This document shows positions 1 through 10,449 of a DNA stretch of 17,000 nucleotides, one piece after another (positions within the stretch are counted from its first letter, which is position 1; each line of letters starts with the position of its first letter). The notes beneath the pieces are model-generated. The model made no database searches. It was not told the origin of the DNA and saw only the letters and a program-made list of their open reading frames with translations. Where the stretch lies: assembly GCA_001584585.1 (NCBI GenBank), contig LSYV01000030.1, positions 102,899 to 119,898 of the forward strand. Reading direction: 5' to 3'. Source of the stretch: Gonium pectorale. Its lineage: Eukaryota; Chlorophyta; Chlorophyceae; Chlamydomonadales; Volvocaceae. A program made the position numbers and the translations under genes.

Positions 1-26
1 GGATGCAATGTTCCGAGGATGCAATG
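1..26. repeat. Short direct repeat cut by the window edge
   Basis: GGATGCAATG occurs at 1-10 and again at 17-26, a 16-nt period. The array may continue to the left of the window. Two copies are too few to say more. Confidence 0.4.
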
Positions 27-952
27 CTTCCTGTAGGGTGCCGAGGGAGGGCATGTATCTGTATCTGTACCCGATGACAGGGCATGGCAGGCGAGGGAGA
101 CGAGCAGACGGGCCCTCCCGGTGCGGACCAGTGGCAAAGTTACGCTGGTGGTAGAGGGCCCGGCGAGCGGTGAGATCGACAATGTTACCAGTCCATCGGC
201 GGTCCAGCGGTTACTAGTCTCGGGGCGCCCAGCCCGAACCCCCAGACCGCCGAGTGGCGCATTACAGACCTGGAATGGACGAGAAAGACACGGAGGCAGG
301 TGCCGTCGGTGCTGGTAGCAGTCACGGGCATGTTGACATGGGTGGCGCGCAGAAGCAGGCCAAAGCGTTCACGTCCCGTAGCCGGCCGGTAAGATGGACT
401 GGTAAGAAAGCGCAGGGCGGTAATGCGCACGGTCGAGGTGGAGAGGACCGGGTACGGCAGCGGATCCTACGTGCACGGGCCCGAGTGCAAAAAGAGCTGG
501 GGGGGACAAAACAACGAGACGAAGGCTATAAAGCCAAGGGCCCAAGAGGGACAGGCGGCGGTCTGGGAGAAAGAGAAATCTGCAGAGAAAGAGGGAGCCC
601 GCCTCCTTGGTCATACACACCCGAAGGCGCGACGTTTCCGCTAGGGCGGACGGGTACAATTCAAGGCATGTGTCGTTCGTCCCGCCCCCCAAAGACCGGC
701 TTAGTTGGACTTCACCTGGTGCACTGCAAGGTTTCTAGGAGGGCAGGTAAGGGCTAGGAGGCTGTGCATGTAGGCGGAGGTTATGGGTGTAGGTGGGCCA
801 AAGAGGACGTCATAGGTGGCCCATGGATGCCGCGGTTCAAGATGTGTGCCAGATGTGGGGTTCTGTGGGGTGAGGGCAGCGGATGAGGGCTGGAGCGGGT
901 CTCTTATGCACGGCCTTCGGGGATGGGGCTGCATCAGGCTGTGATACCAGCA
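27..952. other. No recognisable gene
   Basis: Several frames are open for 60 to 170 codons, but these overlap on both strands and give Arg/Gly/Pro-rich products without domains, as expected by chance in GC-rich DNA. A TATAAA-like element lies at 527-532 (GGCTATAAAGCC), with no coding exon recognisable after it. I see no RNA gene. Confidence 0.4.
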
Positions 953-1989
953 TTACGTCGTGCCAAGGACACTCGTGAGGAGTCCGGCGAGCGTGAGGAG
1001 TATGGGTCTATGAACATCAGACAGTAGGGAAGCCCACGGGGGGTGCCCGAAACAAGGCCCGCGAGATGAGCCCCGACCTCCTGATCCTGCATATAAATAG
1101 CTTCCATACAAACTTGGTACAAGGCGGGACCCCGTGCAAGCCGTGACTGGGATGTGGAGGATCGACATGCGGCACCGGAAGAAGAACAACAGAAGCAAGC
1201 CGATGAATTTCATGTGTACCTGACGAGAGTGCCCTCGGTGAGGACGCGATAACCCGGTGGCGAAGTTGATCTCGGGATCTCTGCATGAACCGTTTTGAAA
1301 TTCACAACTGTCTGTAATATGAACATGGTGTACTGTATGGGCCCTTGTGCTGATGACCCGTAGCTGTGAGGGCCCTTCTAAAAGGAGCTCGCAGGTTGGT
1401 TCTGGAGCTGGGCGGGGTTCACTTAATGCTGCCTTAAGTTGTTGGCGGAGGGGGCGGTCGGCCACAATGTGCATCGCAGATGTAAGTGAGTCAGCTGGCC
1501 GTTCCGCCAAAAAAATGTCCCTCAGGTGTTCAGCCAACGCAGTGCGCCCTCAGCATGCGGGCGCAGCATTGCCCCCGACCTGCTCCCTTGCGCACTCGAG
1601 GCCACGCTTATCTGGCTGCTTTGGGCGAACGAGAAGGCGCCGTACGCCTCCAGCCGCCAGTTGTGGGGGTCGTTGAAGCGGCGCTGGATGCAGCGGCGGC
1701 GGCACCGGCAGCGGAGGACAGCACGTGTAGGTGGGTACGTGCTGGCGAGGACACGACCACCGCGAGCTCGAGGGCAGCTGATTGATGGAGCACGCTGCAC
1801 GGGCGGAAAGGTCACCTGCGAGCTCGGCGTAGCAGACAGTCCTATCAGCGACAGCAGCGGTGGCGGCAACAAAGCGCCGCTGCCACAGGTGGTCCCCAGC
1901 TCCTCACAGGTGCACCGCCCCTCAGGGACGTTGCCAAAGGCCTTGCCAAAAGGATCCGCGTCTCTAAATCCGTAACAGACCATGCGCAT
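953..1989 (-). other. Coding-like minus-strand stretches, unrecognised
   Basis: Two overlapping minus-strand frames are open here. One has an ATG at 1989 and a stop at 1522 (155 codons) and begins MRMVCYGFRDADPFGKAFG. The other is open from about 1552 down to 953 and contains LAEHLRDIFLAERPADSLTS and RPLRQQLKAALSEP. These parts have protein-like composition instead of the Arg/Pro bias typical of shadow frames. The frames overlap near 1522-1540, where a frameshift would join them. No family is recognised. They could be an eroded gene or mobile-element remnant, a gene with unseen introns, or chance. Confidence 0.22.
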
Positions 1990-2052
1990 CTGGGGCGCGG
2001 GGCTGGGTTGGGGGGAAGGGAAAGGTCGCCTGGCCAGGCGGCCCAACAGCAC

Positions 2053-3032
2053 CCATAAAGCCTGCTGCCCCTATCCTAATCGGCCATCGTCACCCAGTAT
2101 CAGTACCTCACATCAATTCTTATTCGCTTCCGTCGCAACGAGCTACGGAGGTGCGCAATCATCACTCGTGCCGGAGCCCCGGCACAAACGTAAAGAAGGA
2201 AAAATGAGTGAGACTAATGGCGGGTCCATAACGCATGGGGCCGCAAGTTTGTTATTGCGGGCTCTGCGGCGGCGGCGGCGCCTTGCCCATGAATGCGCCT
2301 CTGTCCCTCAGCCCACCGCCCGTGAGCGCCCACGCTCCGCACGAAGCGGGCACAAACGACCAGCGTACGGAACCGTGTCGAAACACCGGCGGTGCCTGAT
2401 GGGAGACGGCGTCCGGACTAAATCGTAAGCCCATCACCATAACCACGCGTCAATATCAACAATCAAAGGAAAGACACGTCGGGCATATGTACGGTGATGG
2501 CTACAGTCGGGCTCCCCGGGGACCCACTCGCCCCGCCCCGCCGCAGACGCAGGGGGCGATGCATACCCCGATGCGGACCGCTCACATGTCGCTCCGCCCC
2601 TTCGCTCGCGCGCCGCTCCCCCCCCCCACCGCCGTCCGCAGGCCGTCCCCGGCGCCTCTCGGGCTCCCAGCCAGGCTCGCCCGGCCTCGGCCCCGGCCCC
2701 CGCCCTATGCCCCATGCCGCATGCCGCATGCGCCGCTCTTTGGGCTAACACCTCGGGCTGGGCCGCCCTGCACCCTGCGTACGCTGCCGCAGTAGGTCCA
2801 CCCCCTTCGCACATGCTCCCAGGCCCTAAGCAACCCCTTCTCCATCACCATCCCCTACCGGGGCATCAGAGCCTTCCTCTCCGCAGGCTGCCCCTCCACC
2901 GCCTGCCCGGATGGAACCAAACGCCCTACACCTTAATCGCGCGTCACGCCCCCTAACCCTTCCTCTCCCCCTCCCGCGCTCCCTACGCATCTCTCACAAC
3001 CTGCATCCCCGGGCTCCGGCTCCTGCCCCGGC
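2053..3032. other. Region downstream of the aminotransferase gene, no gene seen
   Basis: The part next to 3033 should be the 3' untranslated region of the aminotransferase. It is very C-rich on the plus strand. A plus-strand ATG at 2204, after a purine-rich run, opens a 74-codon frame ending at 2428 that is rich in Arg and His and resembles nothing I know. A GGC repeat lies near 2268-2281, and ATGCCGC occurs twice in tandem at 2717-2730. No polyadenylation TGTAA on the minus strand was found between 2401 and 3032. Confidence 0.35.
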
Positions 3033-6000
3033 TCACACCCCGAACGACGTGACGGTGTGCTGCACGATGTCGGCGCACTCGTCCAGCTGCTGCCGGGTCA
3101 TGACCAGTGGCGGCGCGAAGCGGATGACGTTCTTCTGCGTCGGCTTGGCCAGCAGGCCGTTGTCGCGCAGGCGCAGGCATACGTCGTAGGCGGACACGCC
3201 GTGCGTCTCATCGATCACCAGCGCATCCAGCAGGCCCTTGCCGCGGACCTGGGGGGCCGGGGGGGTGGCCGATTAGATGGGGGCGGGGGGGATATGGATG
3301 GGGGGGCGGCAGGAACGGATGAGGGGATTGGGTGATAGGTGGTAGGGGTTTGATACGGGGGGAGCTTGTGCCGTGGGCGAGGGCACGGCGGGCAGGGGTC
3401 CGTTGTGGGGGCCCAGGGGCAACATAGTTGGGCGGTTGCGGGCCGGGTGCTTACAGGCAGGCGGGGCCGCCAGCAACACAACAGAGCGCTGCCGCCAAGT
3501 GGCGAGCGCACGCACGCCGGTGTGCCGCCGCCGCCCCCGCCGACACCGCATCACCGCGGCCCGCCAGCCCTCCGCCCCCCTTCAACCCCTTCCCCGCGTC
3601 ACCCACCGTCTTGACGAGCTTGGAGGGTATGGCCGCCAGCCTCTGCCGGAGCACCTGCCCCAGCGCCTCGCTGTTCTCGGCCAGCCGCTCGTCCTGGAGC
3701 ACCTGCGGAGGGGGGCAGGGGAAGGGGGGAGGCAGGTGCAACTGGCATTAATAAGTGCGCTGGGTTGCATGCGAGGGAGCAACCGGTCCGATAGTGCCGG
3801 TATGTGCCCCCCCCTGCCGCACCTGCAGCGCCGCCATTGCCACCCTGGCCGCCAGTGGGTTGCCACCGTACGTGCTGCCGTGCTGTCCGCGCTGGATGGT
3901 CAGCATGATGGCGTCGTCTGCCAGCGTGGCGGCCACCGGGTAGGCGCCCCCGGACAGCGCCTTGCCCAGCACCAGGATGTCGGGCCGCACGCCCTCCCAG
4001 TCGCACGCCAGCATGCGGCCCGTGCGACACAGGCCCGTCTGGACCTGGGGTGGGGGGGAGGTGGACGTGGTGCGCGGTGGTGGGGGCGGGGGCGGGGGCA
4101 AAGGGCAGCGAGGCGGCATGCGGGACGTGTGAGCGGGGTACGGGCGGCAAGTTAGCGTTCAAGGATGGCGGGATGTGTGCGCATATGGCGGGGGGATCGG
4201 ACACAGACACACACACACTCACACACCTCGTCCGCGATGAGCAGCGCGTTGTGCTTCTTGAGCAGCCGGTGGGCGCCGCTGAGGTAGCCGGGGTCGGGGA
4301 CCACCACGCCAGCCTCGCCCTGGAGCGCAGCGCGGGGAAGGTGCGGGGGGCGCGGGAGGGGGGCACAGGGATGATGGGAGGAGGAGGCACGCTTCGGGGA
4401 AACAGGGGCGCGGGTGTGCAACGGGAGTGGCGGGGGGCGGGGTCAGACAAAGGCGCGGACGTGTGGGAACAAGGCACCGGCATGCGGCGAGGCGAGCCAG
4501 CCCAAGCCGTGCCGCAGGGGGCAAGGCCGGGGAGGTAATGCGGCCCCCGGTCAGGTTTACCCGGGCACCCGGGTGGCGCCCACACGCCCCCGGGCCTGTC
4601 CTGGCTCTCCCGGCCCACCATCCGCCTGGATGCCGACGCCTATCCCAGGGCTCCTCGCCCCGGCTCCCCAACCCCCGGTTCCCCATCCCCCGCCCCACTT
4701 CCAAGAAAATCCGCTTCCCCGTTCCTCCTTCCGGCCCCGACCGCACACTCGCAGCCGCCCAGACAGCTGATTTGCTCCCCCCTTTGTGTCCCCACCTGGA
4801 TGGGCTCCACCATGAACGCCACGATGTGCGGGTCCGCCTCCAGCTTGGCCTGCAGCGCCGCCAGGTCGTTGTAGGGGATCACCTCAAAGCCCGGCATGAA
4901 GGGGCCTGGAGGAGGGGAGCAGGAGGGGGGGCCAAGCGGGTGGACGATAACGGAAGATTGCGCATTGTGACAACTGTATAACAGGCGATGGCGAGGCGTT
5001 GACAAGGTGGTACAGCACCCTTACCGGAGAAGCTGAAAGCGCATGCATGTTTTCGCGTTGCGTCCGCCCTCGCCCCAACCCGACACGGGCGGACGCGCCA
5101 GCAGAGCGGAATGCCAGCCCCTTCGCTTCGCGACGTGTCCGCCGCGTTTGACGGCCCTCTGCCCCTCCCGATTACTCTCCCCTATTAGAGATTGAGGAAG
5201 CTGGGGACGGGTCTGGGGTGGGCGACCTAGGCACACGCACGCACACACCTCTACTCTTACGACATTAGCTTATACGATACTACCTAGTTGTACGCAACTT
5301 AGCCATCGACGCGGACGCTGCCGGCGACGGCGGCACACACCCGGCAGCTGCTGGGACTTTCGGATCGCCGACACCCTCGGGAGCCGGCGAAACGAGGCAA
5401 GGACCGGCTTGGCCCCCGGATGGGACCTATGCTGTTCATTCCCCTTTCCCTTCAACCCCCTCTCGCGGGCCGCTCACCAAAGCCACCATAGCTGGAAGGG
5501 TCCGTGGATGAGGAGATGGCGCTCATGGTCCGGCCCCAGAAGTTGCCCCGCGCGAACAGCACCTTGGCGCAGTTGGACGGCACGCCCTTGACGTCGTAGC
5601 CCCAGCGGCTGCGGGCAACGGGGCCCGGGGGTGGGGGGCCAGGAGGGAGGAGTCGGGGGGCTGGGACAGAGGGGAGGCGAGTGGGGCCGGACGGCAGCAC
5701 CGCCCTCTGCGATGCGGCTTCAGCACCGCGGCTCTTAAGAGCACCGCAGCAGCTGCCCCCTCCCCAACCCAGCTCCTAAAGCACATCTGTACGCCAGGCA
5801 TGCAACACCCCGCGCCCACGCCCCGGGCCTGTTTCCCAGCGTCCTGCCTCCCATCCTCTCCACCGATCTGCGCGTCCCCTTCTTGAAGCCCCTGCCCCTA
5901 CTCTCCTGGGACGCCTTCCCCTGTCCTCCGTGCCCCGCTCCCGCCCCGTCTCTCACCGCGCTAGCTTGATGGCAGTCTCGCCGCCCTCAACTCCGGTGTT

Positions 6001-7990
6001 CATGGGCAGCACCTTGTCATACCCGAACAGCCGGGTGATGTACTCCTCGTACTCGCCCAGTACGTCTGGTGGGGGGATGGCGGGCGGGGAGGCGGGGGCT
6101 CACGCATGGCTGCACTGGGTCCTCAGGGGACAGGGCCGGGTACACGCGCCGAGGGAGGCCCGAGAGAGGCCCCTCCCAGCCCACAACGCTGCACGGGCCA
6201 GCGTGCGCCAGCAGCCCTATAACCGGAATGGGGTGCTCACCGTGCCGGCAGCGAGGACGCGACCCGCCGTTGCCCAAGAGGGGCGACCCGTCGGAGGCGT
6301 GCATTCCCGCCGCAAGGCCACTCCGTCCACTCATCCGACCTACCCTATGCACTGCCGCCGGGCTGCTACCCCACCCTCCTCTCCCTGTCGGTGCGTGAGG
6401 GCCCCACAAGACCCCGAAGCGTGACGGCACCAGCTGCCTCCCTCGCCACAACCGTTGCCCCCACACCCTGGCCAGCCAGACCATCCGCCCCCACCCACCC
6501 AGCCAGACGCCCCGCGCCCCCACACCCTGGCTGTGCATGTTTCATCAGGCGGTCGCCACCGATAGGGGACCGCCTTGGCTCGCTGACCGCCAGGCCGGAC
6601 CACCGACTGGCCGCGGCGGTGCGCCGGCTGCTCGCCCGGCGCCCAGCCCCCCGGGTGCCTCGCACGGTCCAGCGCAAGCTTCCTGCCACAGCAGGACCCA
6701 CCCCGCCGCATCGCACACATGACAAGCTGCTGGCGGCAGCTGGGGCATGATCCATGCGCCAGCACGCACCTCTGCGGCAAATTGCCCACGGCGACCACTC
6801 CAACGGCCGCGGGGCTGAGTTGAAGGCCCGCCCCCGTAAAGCGCGGGACAGGGCCATTCCACGGAACGTGGACTACTGGAGTTTTGGGAGGGCCCGCGCT
6901 GCGCCTCTCGAGCGAGAACACCTTACACTGCTGAAAAGCCGGTGTCTTGACTTCAAGCCGGTGCCATGCGGAGTGCCCAAACCCAAGTGCACGGTTGCCC
7001 CCTCCTCTGAGCAGCTCACCGTTGAAGAAGGCGCGAGAGGTGAGGGTGAGCTTCTTGGCCTGATCCGTCAGGGCTGCCACGATCTAAGGGCGGATGAGAG
7101 GGTCCGGTTGACATAAGGAGGGTCGGGATGGAAAGGGGCAAGGCGGATAGGTTGGGATCGGGCAGAAGTTGAGCAGGTGGGAGGAGGTCGGGGAAATGAG
7201 GGTTTCACGCGCTCGGGCGCTTGCCGGACCGTACGACCAGCAAATGGATTGGAAGGGGGATTCGATACACAGACAGTGTCAATAAGTTGGGAGGGGCTTC
7301 GGGGAGACCCAGTTCGGGAGCTTCCTGCGCACTGCCAGTGCTGAACCGCCGCTTGGGCGTCCGCCACGTCCATCCAACAGCCAGCTATCTGCGCGAGCTT
7401 CGATAATCGAAGCTCCACATATGGTATCTACGAACGGACTGAGGCGTGAGGCACACCACGCGCTGGCAGCGCTGGACAAAGCGGACTGCCTTTGGGACAC
7501 GCCCCGCACGTGCCCGGTTGCCCCGTGCGTACCTTGGGGTGGCAGTGGCCCTGGTTGACGGCCGAATAGGCCGACAGAAAATCATAGTAACGCTTGCCCT
7601 CCACGTCCCACAGGAACACGCCCTCGCCGCGCTCCAGCACGACCGGGATTGGCGCGTAGTTGTGCGCGCCGAACCTGTCCTCGCGCTCAATATACTGCAA
7701 AAGGAAGCATAATTGACAGCATCTCGGAGTATGGACATTATTGTACGCTCTAGCGTGTTTGTTGCGTGGCGTCGCTCCCGGTACGGGGTAAACGCTGCTG
7801 AGGCGCAGGCCCGGAGGCCCCAATCGTCGCGGATCTGTACCTTCTGTTGTCGATCAGAAAGATAGGATTCCTCGACGGCCGGTAGCGAGCTTGCGAAACG
7901 CCGCGCGGCCGCTTGGGTCGACAGCGCCACCGCGCCCTGGCAAAGCGCTCTGCTGCCAGCGACAAGCGTGCTAGCGTATTGGGCAAGCAT
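3033..7990 (-). CDS. OAT: Ornithine delta-aminotransferase, mitochondrial, complete, ten exons
   Basis: This PLP enzyme transfers the delta-amino group of ornithine to 2-oxoglutarate, giving glutamate semialdehyde and glutamate, and so links arginine breakdown to proline and glutamate. Exons (minus strand): 7990-7841, 7694-7533, 7083-7020, 6065-5957, 5608-5478, 4905-4796, 4319-4227, 4044-3823, 3702-3607, 3248-3033. All borders are GT...AG, phases agree throughout, and 1353 nt encode 450 residues plus TGA. Residues 1 to about 35 are rich in Ala, Ser and Arg with no acidic residue and contain RRFASS, as in a mitochondrial leader. Recognisable blocks are GAHNY (59-63), [13 protein letters not shown] (91-103), NFWGRT (184-189), [17 protein letters not shown] (239-255), IADEVQTG (270-277), LGKALSGG (299-306) and VIRFAPPL (420-427). 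Lys301 should carry PLP and Asp272 should hold its ring nitrogen. The start ATG has AAC before it, a good algal context. No TGTAA polyadenylation signal was seen in the 630 nt after the stop. Confidence 0.97.
4197..4226. repeat. (AC)n / (GT)n microsatellite at an intron donor
   Basis: An imperfect dinucleotide run occupies the first 30 nt of aminotransferase intron 7. Read in gene direction it begins GTGTGTGAGTGTGTGTGTGT immediately after the GAG codon ending exon 7 at 4227. The repeat supplies the splice donor GT and also a better-looking GTGAGT four bases further in. Confidence 0.85.
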
Positions 7991-8300
7991 GTTGCCTGGC
8001 TTTCACGAAGTGGTGCGGCCGCGACAGTTGCACTCGGTCGAATTGCGTGAACAAGTAGGTAATTGGCCAAACGCCGCCGTCTTGCGAGATCAGGTTGTAT
8101 TACTCGCGCGATTTTCCGCAGTCGACGACAGCAAGTCCTTGCCTTGAGGCCAGCGTGGACCCCCGTGACCAGGCGCTGCCGTATTATTTCGGAGCCCTCG
8201 CTCTGCACTGCTCGGCACGCAGCGCTCGGGCTTGTATCCGCATGACGTTCCTCCAGGACAAAACCCTGCTTTGGCTGTGGGTTCCTCCAATGTCCTCCAA
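7991..8300 (-). promoter_or_regulatory. Upstream region of the aminotransferase gene
   Basis: This stretch lies directly 5' of the aminotransferase start codon and must hold its leader and core promoter unless an untranslated first exon lies further out. Read on the minus strand, a GGCCAATT element, a CCAAT-type match, sits about 75 nt before the ATG (about 8061-8068). I see no clear TATA box in the first 150 nt. The assignment comes from position; the element is a short match that could be chance. Confidence 0.3.
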
Positions 8301-9008
8301 AAGCGCTGATGGCAGCGCTGATTGGGGCGCAATGCACTGTGCCCGCATGCTCCTTGCGCAGCTGCTTTGATTTGCAGCTCACGCTGGGTACCCGTCAACC
8401 CTTACCGCCGCAGTCCGCCTCCTGCTCGTCACAGCCTGCCGGAGCGTCTGGGCCCGTGTCTGGACCTTCATCACGCTGCGCAGCAGCGGCATCCTCACCT
8501 ACCACCTCCGATAGGTGGGGCAAGAGCGGGGACAGGCGCGAGGAAGTGGCCTTGGCCTTTTGGCGGGCTCCGGCACCATGTATGCTTGGGCTCGCAACTA
8601 CCCGGGCCGTAGTAATGAATGCCCGTGTCTAAAAGCCCTGGACAGGAAGGTGTCTTCGCCAAGTTGCCGTGGCAGTTCAGGGGCAGGCGCGATACTTCGC
8701 CGCTAAACCCGACATGAGCCGACACGCTGCAGAGGTTTGTTAGCAAGCCTGCCCGCGCGTCGCCCAGCACGCGGTCAGTGTTTCATCATGGCTAACTAAC
8801 TGCTACGAAGTGTGTGTCGATACAAGGCACCGCCATCACCGCCACCGCCACCACCGGTGGCATCAGTATGACACCGGCACCAGTATGACAGTCATAGCAA
8901 AGCATGTCAAGTCGTACAGATTAGGGCGTAGTGGGTTCCTTTCTAGCGAAATAGTTGCCCGCCCCAACGCATTCCAACGACAACGGTCAGCGCCCGTGAT
9001 GCATATCC
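8301..9008. other. Intergenic sequence between divergent genes, left part
   Basis: Apart from the microsatellite described separately, I see no gene, RNA or domain. Open frames on the two strands overlap each other and give low-information products. A distant promoter element or an untranslated first exon of the aminotransferase could lie here, but nothing in the sequence shows it. Confidence 0.35.
8827..8890. repeat. Short CACCGC-type microsatellite with adjoining 17-nt duplication
   Basis: From 8827 to about 8858 the sequence is built from CACCGC and CATCACCGC units. Next, CAGTATGACA at 8864-8873 recurs at 8881-8890, giving about 1.6 copies of a 17-nt unit. It lies between the two divergent genes. 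No coding role is visible. Confidence 0.65.
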
Positions 9009-9277
9009 TCAAGCTGGCAAAGACCAGATCTGGACGCTCCCCGACACGTCGTCGCTGAGCAGCGCCCCCGTGACGCCCCGTCAACGCGACACCCGTTATC
9101 TTGGCGGAGTGCCCATGGAGCGTATCCCAAACTTGCGGCGCTCTGGCAGTGGCATCCAGGGTGCAGCAGGGAAGTGTACGGCAGCTACATGTAACCCAAC
9201 CCAGGAGGGTCCCTGTCATCTCGAGTAAGCCTTTGCACCACGTGCTGGTGCCAGTCGCCCGCCGCAGACAGCCAAGC
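9009..9277 (-). pseudogene. Possible decayed WD40-repeat fragment
   Basis: Three pieces resemble WD40 blades on the minus strand but lie in different frames. From about 9277 to 9233 one frame reads SPAWLSAAGDWHQHVVQ, like the end of a blade. From 9132 to 9079 another reads VWDTLHGHSAKITGVALT, with the Gly-His pair that opens a blade. From about 9062 to 9012 a third reads LLSDDVSGSVQIWSLPA, with the Ile-Trp pair that closes one, then TGA at 9009-9011. The Gly-His to Ile-Trp spacing suits one blade. The last two pieces are too close for an intron, so a frameshift is needed. I read this as a relic; chance similarity in GC-rich sequence is possible. Confidence 0.33.
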
Positions 9278-10249
9278 GGGGGAGGTGCGTGACGTGCAGA
9301 CCGGGAAGCTCATAGGTGGGTTCTGTGTGTTGGGGCCCTTCTGGGGGCCGATGGGGGGAGGCGCAGCCACCGCACTTTAACCCCTTCCCTCGCGCTCCAA
9401 CCTCCCCGCGCTCTCCCTCATCTCGCGCGCCCCCCCCCCGCGCTGCGCCCCCCGCTCCCCCCGCCCCCTCACCTGGCATTGCTGCGGCTATATTTCTCAC
9501 ATCAAGGCTCCGTCCCGCTTGAAAGTTGCGCTCACCGGTGGTGGTGTGCAGCTGCGGATCCGGTGGAGTGCGGATTAATAGGCGTCGGCGCGCTTGTGAC
9601 ACTGGCAGGGCAGACGTGTAGTGCACTCCCCATCGCCAAGATAGATAGTGGTGAGGTGCTGGGCGGCCCGGCTCTCTGCCGGGGCACGGGGTCCGATGAG
9701 ATCACGAGCCACAGGAGGTGGCGGTCGGACGCGGTATCAGAGTACACCAGAGGCCGGGGCGGCCAAGGGCGTGGCCAAGGGTGATGCGGTGGTTGTGACT
9801 CGTGAGACTTGGCCAAGGGACTGGGTGTGTGGGATGTTGTTCTGCGGGAGGCGCCCACTGAGGCGGGGCCCCGAAGTTTCTCGGCAGCAGGCCCTCGTCG
9901 GCCAGAGTGAAGGCGGTTGCAGAGCGGTTGCAGAGCCGGTCGAGGGGGCTGCTGTCAAGCCCCATACTCTAGTTACATCCCTCGCGAGGTGCGCTGTAAG
10001 ATGGCATGACTTGGATCACCCCTGACATATTAACTGGCACCCTTCTCCTACCACTTCGAAGTTTCCGCTGGCATAGAAGACATGTGTTCGGGTTGTGGCG
10101 CCCATCCCACTTGCCGGGCAGGGTGCAATAATTCCTACCGAGTGCAGTCAATCCACAGGCATATTGAGCGTGGCCGCCCAAAAGTGCAAGGTACGAGGTC
10201 TGTCCCCGAACTTCTTGCGGACTTCCCCTCCCTACCAAGCCACTACGAA
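9278..10249. other. Intergenic sequence between divergent genes, right part
   Basis: A C-rich tract fills about 9380-9475. Plus-strand fragments near 9288-9311 (VRDVQTGKLI) and 9522-9555 faintly recall WD40 blades, but they oppose the stronger minus-strand match and could be chance. TGTAA occurs on the plus strand near 9190 and 9995, without an upstream gene to assign it to. No gene is called. Confidence 0.3.
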
Positions 10250-10449
10250 TCCAACCATACTCTCAGAGGTTGAAGACAGCTTTCAAAGAACTTACCTTCT
10301 TACCCAGAATACTGGTTATTCGCTGAGGCGGCCTCGCCTTCCTTACCAACTCTTCTTAAAGGCACCATTTATTGACCTCACACACACGTCTATCTTGCAA
10401 CTGCTTAGTCGCCAGTCTCTTGACTAGCTTGACGCAGTGCGGTGCGGCC
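10250..10449 (+). promoter_or_regulatory. Upstream region of the membrane-protein gene
   Basis: This stretch precedes the proposed ATG at 10450. It is less GC-rich than the surrounding sequence and contains AT-rich patches (around 10310-10320 and 10355-10375) and a CACACACAC run near 10379-10387. No convincing TATA box was found. Its role is inferred only from position and base composition. Confidence 0.25.

Noticed and set aside
254..757. A 167-codon plus-strand frame near the left end
   Set aside because: No domain, strong Arg/Gly bias, overlapping minus-strand frames just as open, and no splice or homology support.
3373..4155. A 260-codon plus-strand open frame
   Set aside because: It lies antisense to aminotransferase exons 8 and 9 and their introns, and its Arg/Gly/Pro-rich product is the expected shadow of GC-rich codons.
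3599..4621. A 340-codon minus-strand open frame
   Set aside because: It crosses aminotransferase exons and introns in the wrong frame; the correct exons are clear from homology and splice phases.
7750..8382. A 210-codon open frame on the minus strand overlapping the aminotransferase start
   Set aside because: It runs in another frame across exon 1 and into intron 1, is Arg/Ala-rich, shows no domain, and conflicts with the certain aminotransferase exon 1.
9288..9560. Plus-strand fragments resembling WD40 ends (VRDVQTGKLI, then VALTGGGVQLRI)
   Set aside because: They are short, need unseen introns and edits, and lie on the opposite strand from a better WD40 match next door.
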